This document shows positions 32,440 to 43,964 of a DNA stretch of 64,000 nt, one piece after another. The notes beneath the pieces were generated by a model. That model was not told the DNA's origin. It saw only the letters and a list, made by a program, of their open reading frames with translations, and did no database searches. Position 1 is the first letter of the stretch; the number at the start of each line of letters is the position of its first letter. The stretch spans positions 10,708,694-10,772,693 of the forward strand of contig OZ012686.1 of NCBI GenBank assembly GCA_963942565.1, written 5' to 3'. Source of the stretch: Maea johnstoni. Lineage: Eukaryota; Annelida; Polychaeta; Spionida; Magelonidae. Both the position numbers and the translations under genes were made by a program.

Positions 32440-33010
32440 ATTCCTGACTATTTCTAATTCCTGTTGCCTCCAAAAGAGGGCAGCACGTTGCTGATGAATC
32501 ATATCATAATCCTCCATTGTTTCAGCTCGCTCTTCCATAGAACATAGCACATCAATTATCCGGCTGCTCTTATGGCCATTCTGCACTTTAATTTGCATTA
32601 TATTTTGATTGACAGTCGTAGGGCTGGTTGTAGACTGCCTGCAGTAATATGTTAGGGATCGACTAATTGTCTGACAGACCGCCTATCACACCATTACAGG
32701 AAATGGACAAGTTATGATGAAAGGAGACGGTGAGAGGTGGGGACGGACTAGGAGTTAAGTGGAGGGGTCAAACTGTATTGATTCAGGGTCGCAATAATGG
32801 ACATGTGACCAGAGGCTAATGCGCGCACAATTGCCATCAATCACCGGCATTGAAGGGCGCCCTCTGGATGATGGATTGCAAATTAAGCTCGGACAGCGAG
32901 TACTATTACCCAAAATAAAGGCAACAAAAATCACCACTTAGTCGATGGAGATTATGAACAAAGATGACATGACCCTGTGACCTGAATGCCATTTTTGTGA
33001 CACGATGTGC
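32440..33010. promoter_or_regulatory. Repeat-free intronic segment with clustered factor-like sites
   Basis: The only long repeat-free part of this intron. It holds CCAAAAGAGGGCAGCA (32470-32485) and, inverted, AGGGCGCCCTCTGG (32854-32867), both close to the CTCF consensus. An exact POU octamer ATTTGCAT (32591-32598) lies 7 bp before an exact PBX-MEIS composite TGATTGACAG (32606-32615). A candidate intronic enhancer or insulator of the kinase gene; motif matches alone do not prove use. Confidence 0.4.
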
Positions 33011-33046
33011 CCCGTCAGACATGTGAGATTATGCATGTGTGTGTGT

Positions 33047-33264
33047 TAACCTTTTGGCTGCTGCTGGGTGCGGGCTAATTTCGTCAACACAAAATGATGC
33101 TAAAAAGCTGAAAAATGACCGAAACCATGGCATATGAGTACTCATCTGATAGTGCTCAATGAGAGCTTTCCAATGTATACCAACATGACAGGGTTTAGAT
33201 GGTTTTCAAAACTTTTTGCATTTTTTCTCCCATGGATGAAAGTAGTCTGCATGGAGAGGGTTGA
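33047..33264 (-). mobile_element. Family B MITE
   Basis: Reverse copy from AACCTTTTGGCTGCTGCTGG to CTGCATGGAGAGGGTTGA, ending 37 bp before the next kinase exon. Confidence 0.75.
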
Positions 33265-33301
33265 TTTTCCTGGCCTTGCACCCTGATCTGTCTTGTTGTA
33301 G

Positions 33302-33424
33302 GTTATGTTTGGCTTGCCCTTTGGCTTGGAGATTGACATGTGGTCCCTGGGGTGCATTCTGGCGGAGCTCTATTTCGGACAGCCAATCTTCTACGGGAAC
33401 TGCAAGGCCGACATCCTGAAGGAG
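33302..33424 (+). CDS. HIPK/DYRK-like kinase, helix F exon
   Basis: 123 bp, phase 0 to 0, acceptor CTTGTTGTAG, donor GTGAGAC. The peptide starts VMFGLPFGLEIDMWSLGCIL. The invariant helix-F Asp is in IDMWSLGCILAEL, the CMGC form of DxWSxG. FGLPF directly after APE is shared with HIPKs (LGLPF). Confidence 0.93.
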
Positions 33425-33442
33425 GTGAGACATGACAGATTA

Positions 33443-33664
33443 GCCCATTCACACTCGGAGTTTCGCTGTAAAGTGCTGTCTGCTACTTTCATACTTTTTA
33501 AAATAACTATGGAATAAAGCGAAAGTTCACAAAATATTTGAAGGAGAGTTGTTGTTTGACTTCTTCTTAACATTTCTCCTTCTAATATTTTCCAAAGAAT
33601 GCTTTTGGTAGAAAAACATTTCCAGATTTGTCAGTTTTTTTTCACGCTCTGAGTGTGAAGGGGT
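33443..33664 (-). mobile_element. Family A' MITE
   Basis: AGCCCATTCACACTCGGAG to CTCTGAGTGTGAAGGGGTTA, with the internal palindrome (ATATTTGAAGGAGAGTTGTTG). Starts 18 bp after the exon donor. Confidence 0.75.
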
Positions 33665-33738
33665 TATTTTCTCTAATTTCTTTTATCAGAGGATGAGGGA
33701 TCGCACCTGATGTAGCATTTAATTCATTATGAATAATG

Positions 33739-34035
33739 AATGTAATGGAAGCCTCATTGACTTAAATGTATCTTTAATTGTATGTGAAAAATGAGCTTTA
33801 ATTGAAGAATAAAAGGCTGATAGTCAGTTAAAAGAACCTGTACTGTAATGCTCATTGGTTTAAATGTAATTTTGATTTTGTGTAAATGGGAGGTTTTTAT
33901 TGGAGAATAAAAGGCAGATAGTAAGTTTACAGAACTTATAATGTAATGCTCATTGCTTTAAATGTATCTTTAATTGGGTGCCAGAAAATAAGTTTTTATT
34001 GAAGAATAAAAAGTTGATAGAGCTTATAATACATT
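33739..34035. repeat. Three-copy minisatellite, about 115 bp unit
   Basis: Units share TAATGCTCATTG, TTAAATGTATCTTTAATTG and GAAGAATAAAAGGCTGATAG or variants. Confidence 0.8.
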
Positions 34036-34463
34036 TCAAGTTTATGTATCATAGACGGTTGGTGCTTCAATGAATCATCTAACTGCAAAGGGAATGGAAC
34101 TATACACTGGTGTACAATTTACTGTAAAATGATTCATGAAACTTCTTGAACTACTAAAAGTGACACTGTTATTCAGGATAAAATATTCCAAAATTATTCT
34201 TAGTTGCAAGGGTAAATTTACTTTTTCATAAGATTATGCAATCTGATTTATAGAAGTTGATTTTAATTTTTTGATAATTGTAAAATATAAACTTTCTACT
34301 CAGTTATATCTTAATGCAAAATTTTATTCATGGTTCTACCATTTTTATTTAATATAAAAAACCCATCTAAGTAGAGTTCATCCTGTGCTTTTTATACAGA
34401 TCTACCAAGACCCTTCAAAAATAATAGTGTTTGTTGAGTTTTAGTTCCTGTTTTTGTCACCAG

Positions 34464-34563
34464 GTGGTTGAGCTGATGGGACCATTTCCAGTGAACATTT
34501 TCCAGCGTGGGAAATTTTACAGTGAGCTTCAAAGATTTACCGGAAAAAATCAGAAACCAGAAG
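34464..34563 (+). CDS. HIPK/DYRK-like kinase, CMGC-insert exon
   Basis: 100 bp, phase 0 to 1, acceptor TTTTTGTCACCAG, donor GTATGAA. The peptide starts VVELMGPFPVNIFQRGKFYS and continues ELQRFTGKNQKPE. In CMGC kinases this segment follows helix G (ELLGxP-type motif, here ELMGPFP) and forms the substrate-docking insert. Confidence 0.92.
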
Positions 34564-34564
34564 G

Positions 34565-34905
34565 TATGAAGTAGCATTTTAAGTTTCACTTTTAAAGTAC
34601 AATTACACCCTGAATAAAAAATAGGCCCAAATAGTTTCTTACAGTATTTTCTACTTGACCCTAAGTTCCCTCCACTGCCATCCTTCATTTCATTTTGGTG
34701 TAATTGTCCTGTTATATTTTATTGGATCTGATTGTCTACAATTGATCATAGGCTTAGATCCACTCCCAGATTTTAATGAATTGATTGAAAATTGAACTAA
34801 TGAATAGTATTCAGTTATCTAATCTCACGAAAGTAAAGTTTGAACTGAGAATATTCTAACAAAATTAACATCTCACATTAAACCACCTCCATTCTTATAT
34901 AGGGG
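34565..34905. other. Intron, unique sequence
   Basis: Nothing recognised. Confidence 0.35.
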
Positions 34906-34907
34906 CA

Positions 34908-35000
34908 TGGTCTTAGCCAGCAAGGCATCTGGGTGTCTTTTTGGACACCCAAACCAAATTTTCTAAGTAAAATTTGTATTTTAAAATGCATGTCTGGTGA
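34908..35000 (+). mobile_element. Family C left-end fragment
   Basis: CATGGTCTTAGCCAGCAAGG and GTGTCTTTTTGGACACCCAA, then truncated. Confidence 0.65.
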
Positions 35001-35399
35001 AACATGTAATAGACTCAGTTAGACATGCTTTCAAAATATTTCCTAAGTTAAATGAGTGATTTAAATTGTTGTATTGTCACATGTTTTGAGGCATCTGTTG
35101 CACCATTGTGTGACAATGTGACAGATGGACGCCCCTGTTACACTAAACTGTCAAAACTCTACCTCAGTAAAAAGCTGTAAAAAGCAGTACACTTAATTAG
35201 TAACTAGAACAAGCCAAAATATTTAGGAGGGCACTTTAAGCCGTAGGTCCAGTTAGCCAAGAGCCTTAGTAGCTTGTGTTTCTTGTTATTGATATACCGA
35301 CTTAAAATAAGGGTTACTATACTTCTTTTTTTACTTTTATTTAATCCTATGAGATAATAAAGGTAAGAAAATACATAAACAACGGGTGATGCCTTTCAT

Positions 35400-35608
<209 letters not shown>

Positions 35609-35649
35609 TGTCACTTTTAACCCTTTGTTTTTCTTGTGTTGATTTCCAG

Positions 35650-35751
35650 GTGAGATAGTCCAGGATCTGATGAAGAGGATGATCAGGGAGACTGGCAGCC
35701 AAGACTACTACTTCGCCGAACTGCTCGTCAAGCTACTCAGATACGATCCTA
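35650..35751 (+). CDS. HIPK/DYRK-like kinase, helix G-H exon
   Basis: 102 bp, phase 1 to 1, acceptor TTGATTTCCAG, donor GTAAGTC. The peptide starts [20 protein letters not shown] and continues [23 protein letters not shown] is the helix-H signature before the conserved helix-I arginine supplied by the next exon. The exon's first 20 bp exist a second time 212 bp upstream. Confidence 0.92.
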
Positions 35752-35752
35752 G

Positions 35753-36323
35753 TAAGTCTGACTTCTCGCAACCAATAAAATCTTGCCGAATCTCCTTTTC
35801 ACAGAAGGTGTCATTAAGGTAGCTTGCAGGGTTGTATTTTTGTGAGACATTATTAGCAATTTATCTATTCAATCTGGCTTCGGACATTGATTGTTAAATT
35901 TAAAAACATTTCTTAATTTCCCTCACAAACAGGTTTTATTGCCAGAAATGCCAGTCAGTTTCAAATATTGAATATAGGAGGCTATATATCCTTAATTTGG
36001 CATTTACTGCTTCATAGAAGGAGGGGACTGTTTTTTTCATCGCTTTTAACAGCTTAGCTGATATTGCGAGGAGATATAAACCTGAAACTGGGAAGAAATT
36101 CCCTACTCTTGACAAATAGTTCCAAAGGGTATTTCAGTTGCAGAAGCACCATAGACAGCCTTCCAGAATGCCACACATTTTTATAGCAACCAAGCCAACG
36201 CAGTGGTTGGAATCCATCGAAGACTCAAACCTGAATATTACCTATTTTTATGTTGTGTATAACCATGTCGTGTTTTCAGGTGAGAGTTTGAGTTATTTGC
36301 TAATATTGTATTTCCTGCTTTCA
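35753..36323. other. Intron
   Basis: Unique sequence. A 113-codon frame at 36138 simply runs into the following exon. Confidence 0.4.
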
Positions 36324-36324
36324 G

Positions 36325-36411
36325 GTGAGCGTCTGAAGCCAGAGCAGGCGGCCCAGCACATGTTCCTGGCCAGCGAGAGTTCTCGATACCTCATGCCTCT
36401 CAGGGAGAACG
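36325..36411 (+). CDS. HIPK/DYRK-like kinase, last catalytic-domain exon
   Basis: 87 bp, phase 1 to 1, acceptor CTGCTTTCAG, donor GTGAGTC. With the preceding exon it reads DPSERLKPEQAAQHMFLASE, the normal end of a kinase domain (Arg of helix I that pairs with the APE Glu, then the HPFL-like turn, here HMFL), and then SSRYLMPLREN. Confidence 0.93.
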
Positions 36412-36440
36412 GTGAGTCTAATTGTCATGATGTAGAAATA

Positions 36441-36880
36441 CTGTTCGAAATATTGGCGTGCTTAAATATAGCGAATTGATCCATTTTTCCATATAAGCGA
36501 ATCGTAATATTAGCGTGTGAACCATCTTATGCGCAATTACAAATAACTGAATGGCGAATAATGCACGGAAGCTTCATATTTGGTATAATTTTTTAAATCG
36601 TACAATGAAACAGAACGGAACTTAAAAAACATGCAGAGTGATTATGTGATTAGTAGCAGCGATACTAGTCGTGTAGCAATCCAGCCGAAGACGGTATCGC
36701 AGCCATTGCAGATTGCTGTCGCAACAGGCCTCCAATCACAGAAACGCGCCTGGAGGCCTGTGCAAAATGAAAAATCGTTGAAAAATGGAACAAATATAAA
36801 CGGATCGTAATATTAGCGAATCTGACCCACTCGCTAATGTCGCCAATAATAGTTCCAAGCCAATATTTGGAACTTTACAG
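36441..36880. mobile_element. TIR MITE in the intron, TA target
   Basis: Ends are inverted: CTGTTCGAAATATTGGC against CTGTAAAGTTCCAAATATTGGC-type sequence, with TA on both sides (36439-36440, 36881-36882). Subterminal inverted words GCGAATCGTAATATTAGCG also pair. The duplicated intron start at 36960-37018 lacks the element and so shows the empty TA site. Confidence 0.8.
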
Positions 36881-36933
36881 TATATAATCTTCCATCCAGG
36901 ATTTTAATTGCTTCATGGAATATGACCCATTTT

Positions 36934-37018
36934 TAGTTATTTGCTAATGCCTCTCAGTGAGAACGGTGAGTCTAATTGTCATGATCTTCATGTAAAAATA
37001 TATAAGCTTCCATCCAGG
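36934..37018 (+). repeat. Partial duplicate of the preceding exon end and donor
   Basis: AGTTATTTGCTAAT, CCTCTCAGTGAGAAC and GGTGAGTCTAATTGTCATGA repeat parts of 36292-36430. About 100 bp of exon body between them is missing in this copy. It retains a full donor. Confidence 0.8.
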
Positions 37019-37312
37019 CTATTAGCCGTGATTAAAAAGTGCCTGTCCAAAACAGCAAGTCCAAAGTTCTTGCCTGTCCACAGTTAGCTACTCAGCTACT
37101 TCAAATCCTTATACCAACTACATTTAATAGCCTATTCGGTGAAAAGGGCAATTTACATTTCAGTCATGTCCTAGAAGATGGTTCGTTAGGAAATATATAG
37201 GTATTACCCAAAAAAGTTAAAATTGAAAATTCTACAAAGAAAGGATGTTTTTAGGAAATTGTCTGTCCAAAAGACAGGCAGGACTGGTCCTGGCTAAGTT
37301 CCTACTTCCATC
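37019..37312 (-). mobile_element. Family H element
   Basis: Reverse copy from AGGCTATTAGCCGTGATT to GGTCCTGGCTAAGTTCC, with TCCTAGAAGATGGTTCGTTAGG-type body. The ends are too worn for a target duplication. Confidence 0.7.
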
Positions 37313-37354
37313 CCACCATGCCTATTTTGAGGCAAAATTCTTATAAAAGCAATA

Positions 37355-37807
37355 CCGTATTCTTCCAATTAAGCGCACATGCCCAAATAAGTGCACAGGG
37401 CCTATTTTTCACGGTTAGAGGGTCAATGACCAGCGCAAATGTCACAAAAAATTCGTAAAACTTCCCCCCCCAGAACAAGTAAGAAAAGCAAAATTACATA
37501 CCTTTCCTCTTGCTGTGTATGCAATCCAGCGCTGAATTCAGCAATTTCAGCTGTTCCTTCGCGCTCTCACTGTTCATATTTGCCGCATGATCGTACTATT
37601 GACCAATTAACGATCTCACGTGCGCGATTGTAGCTGCAAACGTCTAAGCTAACTGAACAGCGAGAGCGCAAAGGCGCAATAACGGCCAATGCTCTCCAAT
37701 CGGCAATCATTGAGGTGTGCAGTAAAAACGGAAGATCGCCAACACCCCTACTTCAGAAAAATTTCCCAATCTCTATCCGCACCGTGCGCTTAATCGGAAG
37801 AATACGG
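37355..37807. mobile_element. TIR MITE with CCGTATTCTTCC ends
   Basis: Long inverted ends (CCGTATTCTTCCAATTAAGC against CCGTATTCTTCCGATTAAGC, each followed by GCAC), with TA on both sides. 453 bp. The end design resembles the element at 46829-47326. Confidence 0.85.
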
Positions 37808-37859
37808 TATTTTCAATATATATAGCGTAGAAGTGTTGATCACATAACAAAGATATTTC

Positions 37860-38388
37860 TAATATCTGTATGATTTTTGCTTCCCATATTATTCTCCTAT
37901 CCTTCTGCTTAAAGTCCATCTTGAAAAGTGTAATCTGGATCCATTATGCTTTTGAAAATAACTCAGGAATTTACCTGTTTCTGTATTTATACATATTACT
38001 GTTCAATTGGACAGGGGGGGGGACTTTTAGATTGGCAAGCCACGCTCCTCTTTAAATGAATTGGATTATCTTGCACGGATATATGCGTCTATTGTCCTCT
38101 AGGTTATGTTACCAACAATGCAATATGTGTATGTATGACATTGGAAGAGTTAACCTGTGAATCATTATAACAATGTAACTAAGGTGCTCAGGTAACTGTT
38201 CTTCATTTTGTTTTTGCTATGAGCCCAAAAACTAAAATTAAAAAAAGAACCAATACACCCAAAATTGGGAAAAAAAACAAATCTTAAAGAGAATAAGTTT
38301 AAAGTAAACCAAGGCCAAGCAATGCTATTGGCGTCCCTCTTGTTGTGTTTGCTTTCCGCTTTTCTCTAACTTCTTGGTTGTGTTTGCA
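37860..38388. other. Intron, unique sequence
   Basis: A G run at 38012 and an A-rich tract. Nothing else recognised. Confidence 0.4.
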
Positions 38389-38389
38389 G

Positions 38390-41300
38390 GAAGCACGGAT
38401 ACCTACCCCACTGTTTGGATATCACCGCAGGTGTACACCCACCAGCCTTACATCAAAGCTGACGTCAAGTGGCGCCACCTATCCTCTGCGGACTTACTAC
38501 GCCAGGGTACGGGCACCGCAGCACAGGACGTGAAGGAGAAGAAAGTGGGCGTTGCACAGGTTATACCAATCAGACGCCTCAGCACGCCCTCTCCGGAGAA
38601 CACCGAGGAGAATAGTGGACCGAATCCACACACCGTCCCGCGAGCAAGACAAATCAGGACCGCGGTAGATGTAGAACCCAATAGCCGGATAACGAGGGGG
38701 CCCACAAATAGCATCAATCCTCAGGCGGAGAAACAAAATCAGAATCAGAATCAGAATCACTCACATGTGGTGGATTTGAGATCGCATTTCCGTCGGTGGA
38801 GGACGTCTTCGGTGGAATCCACCCAACCGAACATCTCCGATCTCATGCAGCAGATCAAACGCGAGCAGCAAGTGATGGAGAATGGCGATGCGGTCTCGGT
38901 GAAATCAACAGTGAATCATAATAACTACAACAATAACAACAACAATGGTTTTCATCAGGGTAATAATGATGAGAGCGTCAGGGTTCTGCCACAAGTGCCT
39001 CATGTACAGGTAGCACATGTAAAACAAAATATTCCACATTATAGGATTCACGAGAAAACTACCGCTGCTCAGACAATGCCCAATAACAGTTCTGCTATCG
39101 GTCATATGATAAAGAAGGAAGAGGAGGCTGATGAACATGTGGTAGCGCTCTTGGCTAATTATCCAAAGATTGGTGATAAAGCGATCGCAGACCGATCAGC
39201 GATCAATCAGGATATCAAAATTGAGCATAAAGTGGACATCCAGGATAAAGATACTTCTTTGAAGTGCGATCAAATAATCCAGAAACAATTTCATGGAAAA
39301 CAAGAAGCAGAGGATGTCTTGATCCTCACTCCTGTTCAAAGGCAGGAGAAAAGGCCTGAGAAGTCCACTGATGCATGTGATAGTACTGGTCAGCGCACCA
39401 GAGACCTCGCAAAAATTGTGAGATCATTAAACCCAGAGTACAATCAAAATGGAACAATAGGGCAATCTGATGATGATCTGCGTCTCAAAACCAGTCAGAA
39501 CCATTTAGACGGGACAAGTACTGTTGTTTCAGCTGGGGATGTCGGCAAAAGAGACTCCTTCGTAGAAAACAATTCCCCGCTTTTAAAGATGGAAAAGATT
39601 CAACCAAAAACGCTGAACTCGAATGGGCAGCAACCCAAAAGACCGCACATCAAATATGTGAAATATGCAACCGAGGAATCTGCAGATTTCGTGTCAGATT
39701 CCGATGGAAGTCTCAGTGATGATGATGATGATTGTGGTTGGGAGGAGAAGAAAGAGGAGATATTTTCTCCTGTCATTCCAGCTATTACATGTAGAACTCC
39801 TATCCGATCCTCCTCAAAACCGGTCCATAAAGAGCTGACCCCTCAACAGTGCCTTAAAGACCTACAAGCTAATGGTGACTTAAGAGAAAGGCATGAAAGG
39901 AACTTCAAGTTTCTGAGTGGGGAGAGAAGTAGACTGATTCAAGCAAATAATTCTGTCATGAATGGTTTTGCGGAGGAGGGCAGTAGTTCCATAGATAACG
40001 AAGATGGGTCGAGAATAAGCAGTGAAGATTCCACACCTGAGAAGTTGATTAACACTTTGAATACCACATACCAAGTTATCAGCGATGCAAGCTCAGATGT
40101 GAGCTCCGATTCAGTCAAAGCCTCTCTTCACTCTGAATCGGACCAATCACAGACGCTTTCTGATGCACCATTGAATTCCACAACCAACCAATCAGATGCA
40201 GTGTTACATTCCTTGTATAACCAATCAGATGTACTCATACATCCTTTGTCTAACCAATCAGATGTAAGAGTACATCCTTTGTCCAACCAATCAGATGTAC
40301 TCTTACATCCACTGTCTGACCAATCAGATGCAGCCATACATTCCTTGCCAGGAAAAGCACATTCCAAAAGCAGTCATCCAATGAAAAACAACTTGTCAGT
40401 CAAGAAGCCTGACAATATTTCCCCAGTAAGGGTACAAAGATCCAAAACCAAGCAGAAAAAAGAAAAGGTGGATGCTATGTCACAACCATTTATAAAATAC
40501 AACACAAATAATCCTCTCCCATCAGAATTAAAGAATAGTTTATCAGGTAGCCCTAAGGTGGATGAATTGCAGCTCTTAAGTCCTGTCGGAACAAAAACAA
40601 AAAGAAAAGTTCAAGATTCCCTTTCGGAGAATGAGCAGAAACAAGAAAAGTCTCTTTTTTTTAAAAAGGCCTGGAGAACTGGACAGAAATGTAGAAAAGC
40701 ATCAGATTTCCCTGAGCCGAAGCCAATGTTGGGTAATGATTTAAGAAAGAAGGCTATGAGTATTAGTGGTAGAAGGCTTTGTGGGACACCTCAAAGGGTG
40801 AAACGATCAAAAGTCCCAGCTGAGGCAGTCGGGGAATTGGAAGATAGAAGGAAAAATGCTGTGTGTAGTAGTAGTAGTGGTAGGAAGCTTTTAGGAACAC
40901 CTCAGCGGGTAAAACGATCAAACGTCCCAGCAGAGACAGGAGAGGAATGGGAAGAAGGAGTGACGAAAAAAAGCGAGCATTTACTGGGAACTGGATCATC
41001 CGGAAGAACACATTCAAACGAAACTTACCTCAAGAAGGATATATATGACACACCGAAAAGGGACCTCTCCAACAGAAAAGTTAATCGGGTTCTAGTTTCC
41101 GGAAGTGATACCAAAAAAACTGAACGACTGCGACCCAGTTACGCCTCCGTCAATAAGGAGTGTATCACACCAGATGGTTATACAGATCAATCTGATGACC
41201 AGCGGCTAGCGGAGGATAGTCCGTATCGTGCTAGCTCACAGAGGATGGCAAAGAATACTGCCAGCAACCGAAACAAGCATATAAGTGCCTTAGAAGCCAT

Positions 41301-42765
41301 GACCGATGAGTCTTTCATACAAAATCATTCCATCCCTGAGTATACGATTCCGATCCCGAAAAACGTTGTGCGTGCTGGCCAAATCAGCCAGAGACGGACC
41401 GACATGTATGCCGCTCGATTGGAGACTTCCAACACTCCAGTCGATCTTGATATCCAGCGTGTACCCGCTACGAAGACCACAGGTGTTTACGACTTTGTCG
41501 ACTCGGACGATGGTCAGGACATCAAAGTTGACGATAGGTGTGATAACGTTGATGCGCAAGGAACATGCGCAAACTTGAGGGGTAATTTTCATGTGCGAGG
41601 AACAAGCGGTAACTCGTCACCTTGCCACCAGGTGGAGCCTGATGAGAGTGGAGGTGAGGATAATGACGATAGAGAAGTCCTTGGGGTCTCGGGGGCTCGG
41701 AAAAGGACACACCTAGATGCTGTACCTAATATCCCAACTGCCAGAGGATCAAAGGCTGCCACTGCTGGCAAGGCTATGGGGAAGGATATAGAAAGTGACA
41801 ATGAAGTTTTTGGGGTTTCGAGAACAAAGAAAAGGACACATCTAGATGCTGTGCCTAATAGTAACCCAACTGCCAGGGGATCCAAAACTACAACTGCCGG
41901 CAAGGCTCAGGGGCGGGATAAAGACATAGTTGATGTCTCGAGAACAATTAAAAGGACACATCTAGATGATGTGCCCAACAACCCTACAGCCAGGGGGAAG
42001 ATGAAGAAAACAGAAAAGAAAGGTCCAGTGATGAAAAGCAAGCCTAAGAGTAGGGTGCTGCCCCCTATTGGTGATATTGGTAATGAGGGGGAGATAAAGA
42101 AACAGGCCAAGCAGATGACACCCGGGAGACGGAGAAATCGGGTGAAACGCTCATCCCAGGAGCAAAGAGATAGTGATGTTCGGTACACCTCAGAGGTAGA
42201 TGGAGGACCTCCTGTGAAAAAAAGAAAGTACACTAGTCAAAAGATTTCAGGTAACACCAGAAGATCATGTAGCACTGAGAAACAACAACAACAACAACAA
42301 CAAACCCCTCCATCGAGACAAAAAATAACTAAAAGATCACCAGCTACCCAGACCAATAAAGTTCACGCAAAGTCCAGGGCCGAATCATCCCACTCTTATA
42401 CGGCACCATCCTCGCTAGAGAGTACACCAGAATCACAGAGTAGTGGTGTACCACAGAGGAAAAGAGGGCTAGCTAACACGGCACGGTCTTTGTTAGATAG
42501 TTCACCAGAGTCACAAACTGTAACGGGACCACAGAGGAAAAGAGGTGTAGCCAAAAAGACCACCCCTGTCCGAAGGGGCTCTGCCGTAAAATCACCAAGA
42601 GGAGCGAAAGCAACTGCTAAGCGAGGACGGAAGTCACCTAGGGGTGGAGCAAGGTCCTCCAAGGCTACAGAGAGGTCCCCTAGGGGTGGAAAAAGGTCTA
42701 CTATGCCTAGAGGGAGGCCCCCTAGAGGTGGACCGCGGTCAAGCAGGGGAACGCCTAGGAGAAAG
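38390..42765 (+). CDS. HIPK/DYRK-like kinase, giant exon for the disordered tail
   Basis: 4376 bp open through 1458 codons, acceptor GGTTGTGTTTGCAG, entry phase 1; the first codon is completed from the 36411 junction and reads GSTDTYPTVWISPQVYTHQP. The rest is low-complexity and charged, with no folded domain visible. It contains an Asn run (about 38922-38946), five to six copies of a 15-residue NQSDVLLHPLS repeat (40189-40340), two GTPQRVKRS blocks (about 40786 and 40900), three KRTHLD..PNNPTARG repeats (41700-41995), KKRK-type nuclear signals (about 42217), a Gln run (about 42283-42303) and a basic C terminus with SPRGG repeats and an AT-hook-like core PRGRPP (42706-42723). A nuclear, DNA- or chromatin-associated kinase is likely. 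If the donor at 42766 is not used, the frame ends at 42787 with VGYGTKF. Confidence 0.9.
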
Positions 42766-42968
42766 GTAGGATATGGTACCAAATTTTGAAATTAAAAAAA
42801 AAATTAAAATTGAAAAAAATGATATTCATCTGTTATGACCCTTAAGACAGGGTTCAGATGGTTTTCAAAAATGTTAGAATTTTGTTAATATTTTTGTGAT
42901 GCAAGCATTATTCAGAAAAAAAACTAGTAGAAATTTTGATCGAAACCAAACCCAAAACAGTCTTTTAA

Positions 42969-43192
42969 CCCATTAATGCTCACAGCGGCCAAAAGAGGCC
43001 TGACGATTTTGGAAATATTTTCCTTACAAAAGATTTTTTTTTTGAAAACATTTGAAGGAGAATTGTTGATCAGAAGATAAAGAACAACTCTCCTTGAAAT
43101 GTTTTGCAATCTTTCGCTTTGTTCCCAAGTTATTTCCAAAAGTATGAACATAGCAGACAATATTTCTAGAGGAACTCTTAAGTGTGAATGGG
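42969..43192 (+). mobile_element. Family A' MITE, full length
   Basis: TTAA at 42965-42968 and 43193-43196. CCCATTAATGCTCACAGCGG to AAGTGTGAATGGG, 224 bp. Confidence 0.85.
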
Positions 43193-43354
43193 TTAAATAT
43201 TTTGTGGATTCATGATTAATTCCAAACTTATCTTCACAAGTATAACAGATCTAGAAGGCACTTGTCAAGGAGATTTCCAGGCATGGATGGGTTATACTGG
43301 TAATTTTTATTTTTATTGCAGTTTTAATTTCTGTTACTACTGAGGAACAGCTTG

Positions 43355-43556
43355 TATAACCCATCAATTCTCGCAGCAACTGAATGCGGCCTGACAATTT
43401 TGATGAAATCTTGGTGGCAGAAGCAAGATTGGGAAAATATTTGGTGGAGAAATGTTAATCAGAACACTACCAACAACTCTCCTTCAAATATTTTGTAAAA
43501 TCAATTTTCATTTCAAAGTTATTGTCAAAAATAGCAAAGATCCAGACGACAATTTT
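43355..43556 (+). mobile_element. Family A fragment abutting an exon
   Basis: AACCCATCAATTCTCGCAGC to GATCCAGACGACAATTTTG. The family sequence stops about 24 bp before the acceptor of the exon at 43580. Confidence 0.75.
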
Positions 43557-43579
43557 GAGCACTTGTTGTTGTTTTTCAG

Positions 43580-43675
43580 GAGGCTGATGATGATGATGAG
43601 ATGTCCTCAGGGTATTCAGCAGGAGAGGAGGAGGAGGAGGAGGAGGAGGAGCAAGGATCAAGCCCCGTCAAAGAT
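43580..43675 (+). CDS. HIPK/DYRK-like kinase, acidic penultimate exon
   Basis: 96 bp, phase 0 to 0. Acceptor TTGTTGTTTTTCAG and donor GTGAGTA are both strong and match the phase of the donor AAG|GTAGGA at 42766. The peptide starts EADDDDEMSSGYSAG, then nine Glu in a row and QGSSPVKD. SSPVK is a proline-directed phosphosite of the kind that CMGC kinases use. The exon lies between a family A fragment and a family C copy. The GGA repeat makes its length liable to change. Confidence 0.65.
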
Positions 43676-43683
43676 GTGAGTAC

Positions 43684-43961
43684 CATAGTCTCAGCCAGCA
43701 GGGAGTCTGACCACCATTTGGACACCCAAACCCTAAAAAACTGCTGTTCAGGACACCCAAATCTTTTTGGAAGTAATTTCTTAAAAGGTCAATTTCAAGC
43801 ATATGATTGAATACTTTTCACCTCAATGTAATTCCTAGGACATTGTTTATTATGCCTTATTTCAATATGCAAATACATAATTGTGGTTGAAAGCTGAGTA
43901 TATTGTGGTCTCACTTGAAAAGTAGGTGGCTCCTAATTTCTAAATCCTGGCTAAGACCCTG
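43684..43961 (+). mobile_element. Family C element
   Basis: CATAGTCTCAGCCAGCAGGG to CTGGCTAAGACCCTG. It starts 9 bp after the donor of the exon at 43580-43675. Confidence 0.8.
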
Positions 43962-43964
43962 ATG

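Noticed and set aside
36138-36324. Upstream extension of the last catalytic exon as coding
   Set aside because: The acceptor at 36324 gives the correct phase and a canonical kinase sequence; the upstream part has no domain similarity.
39880-42782. Several 60-128 residue minus-strand frames opposite the large exon
   Set aside because: Shadows of the coding strand.
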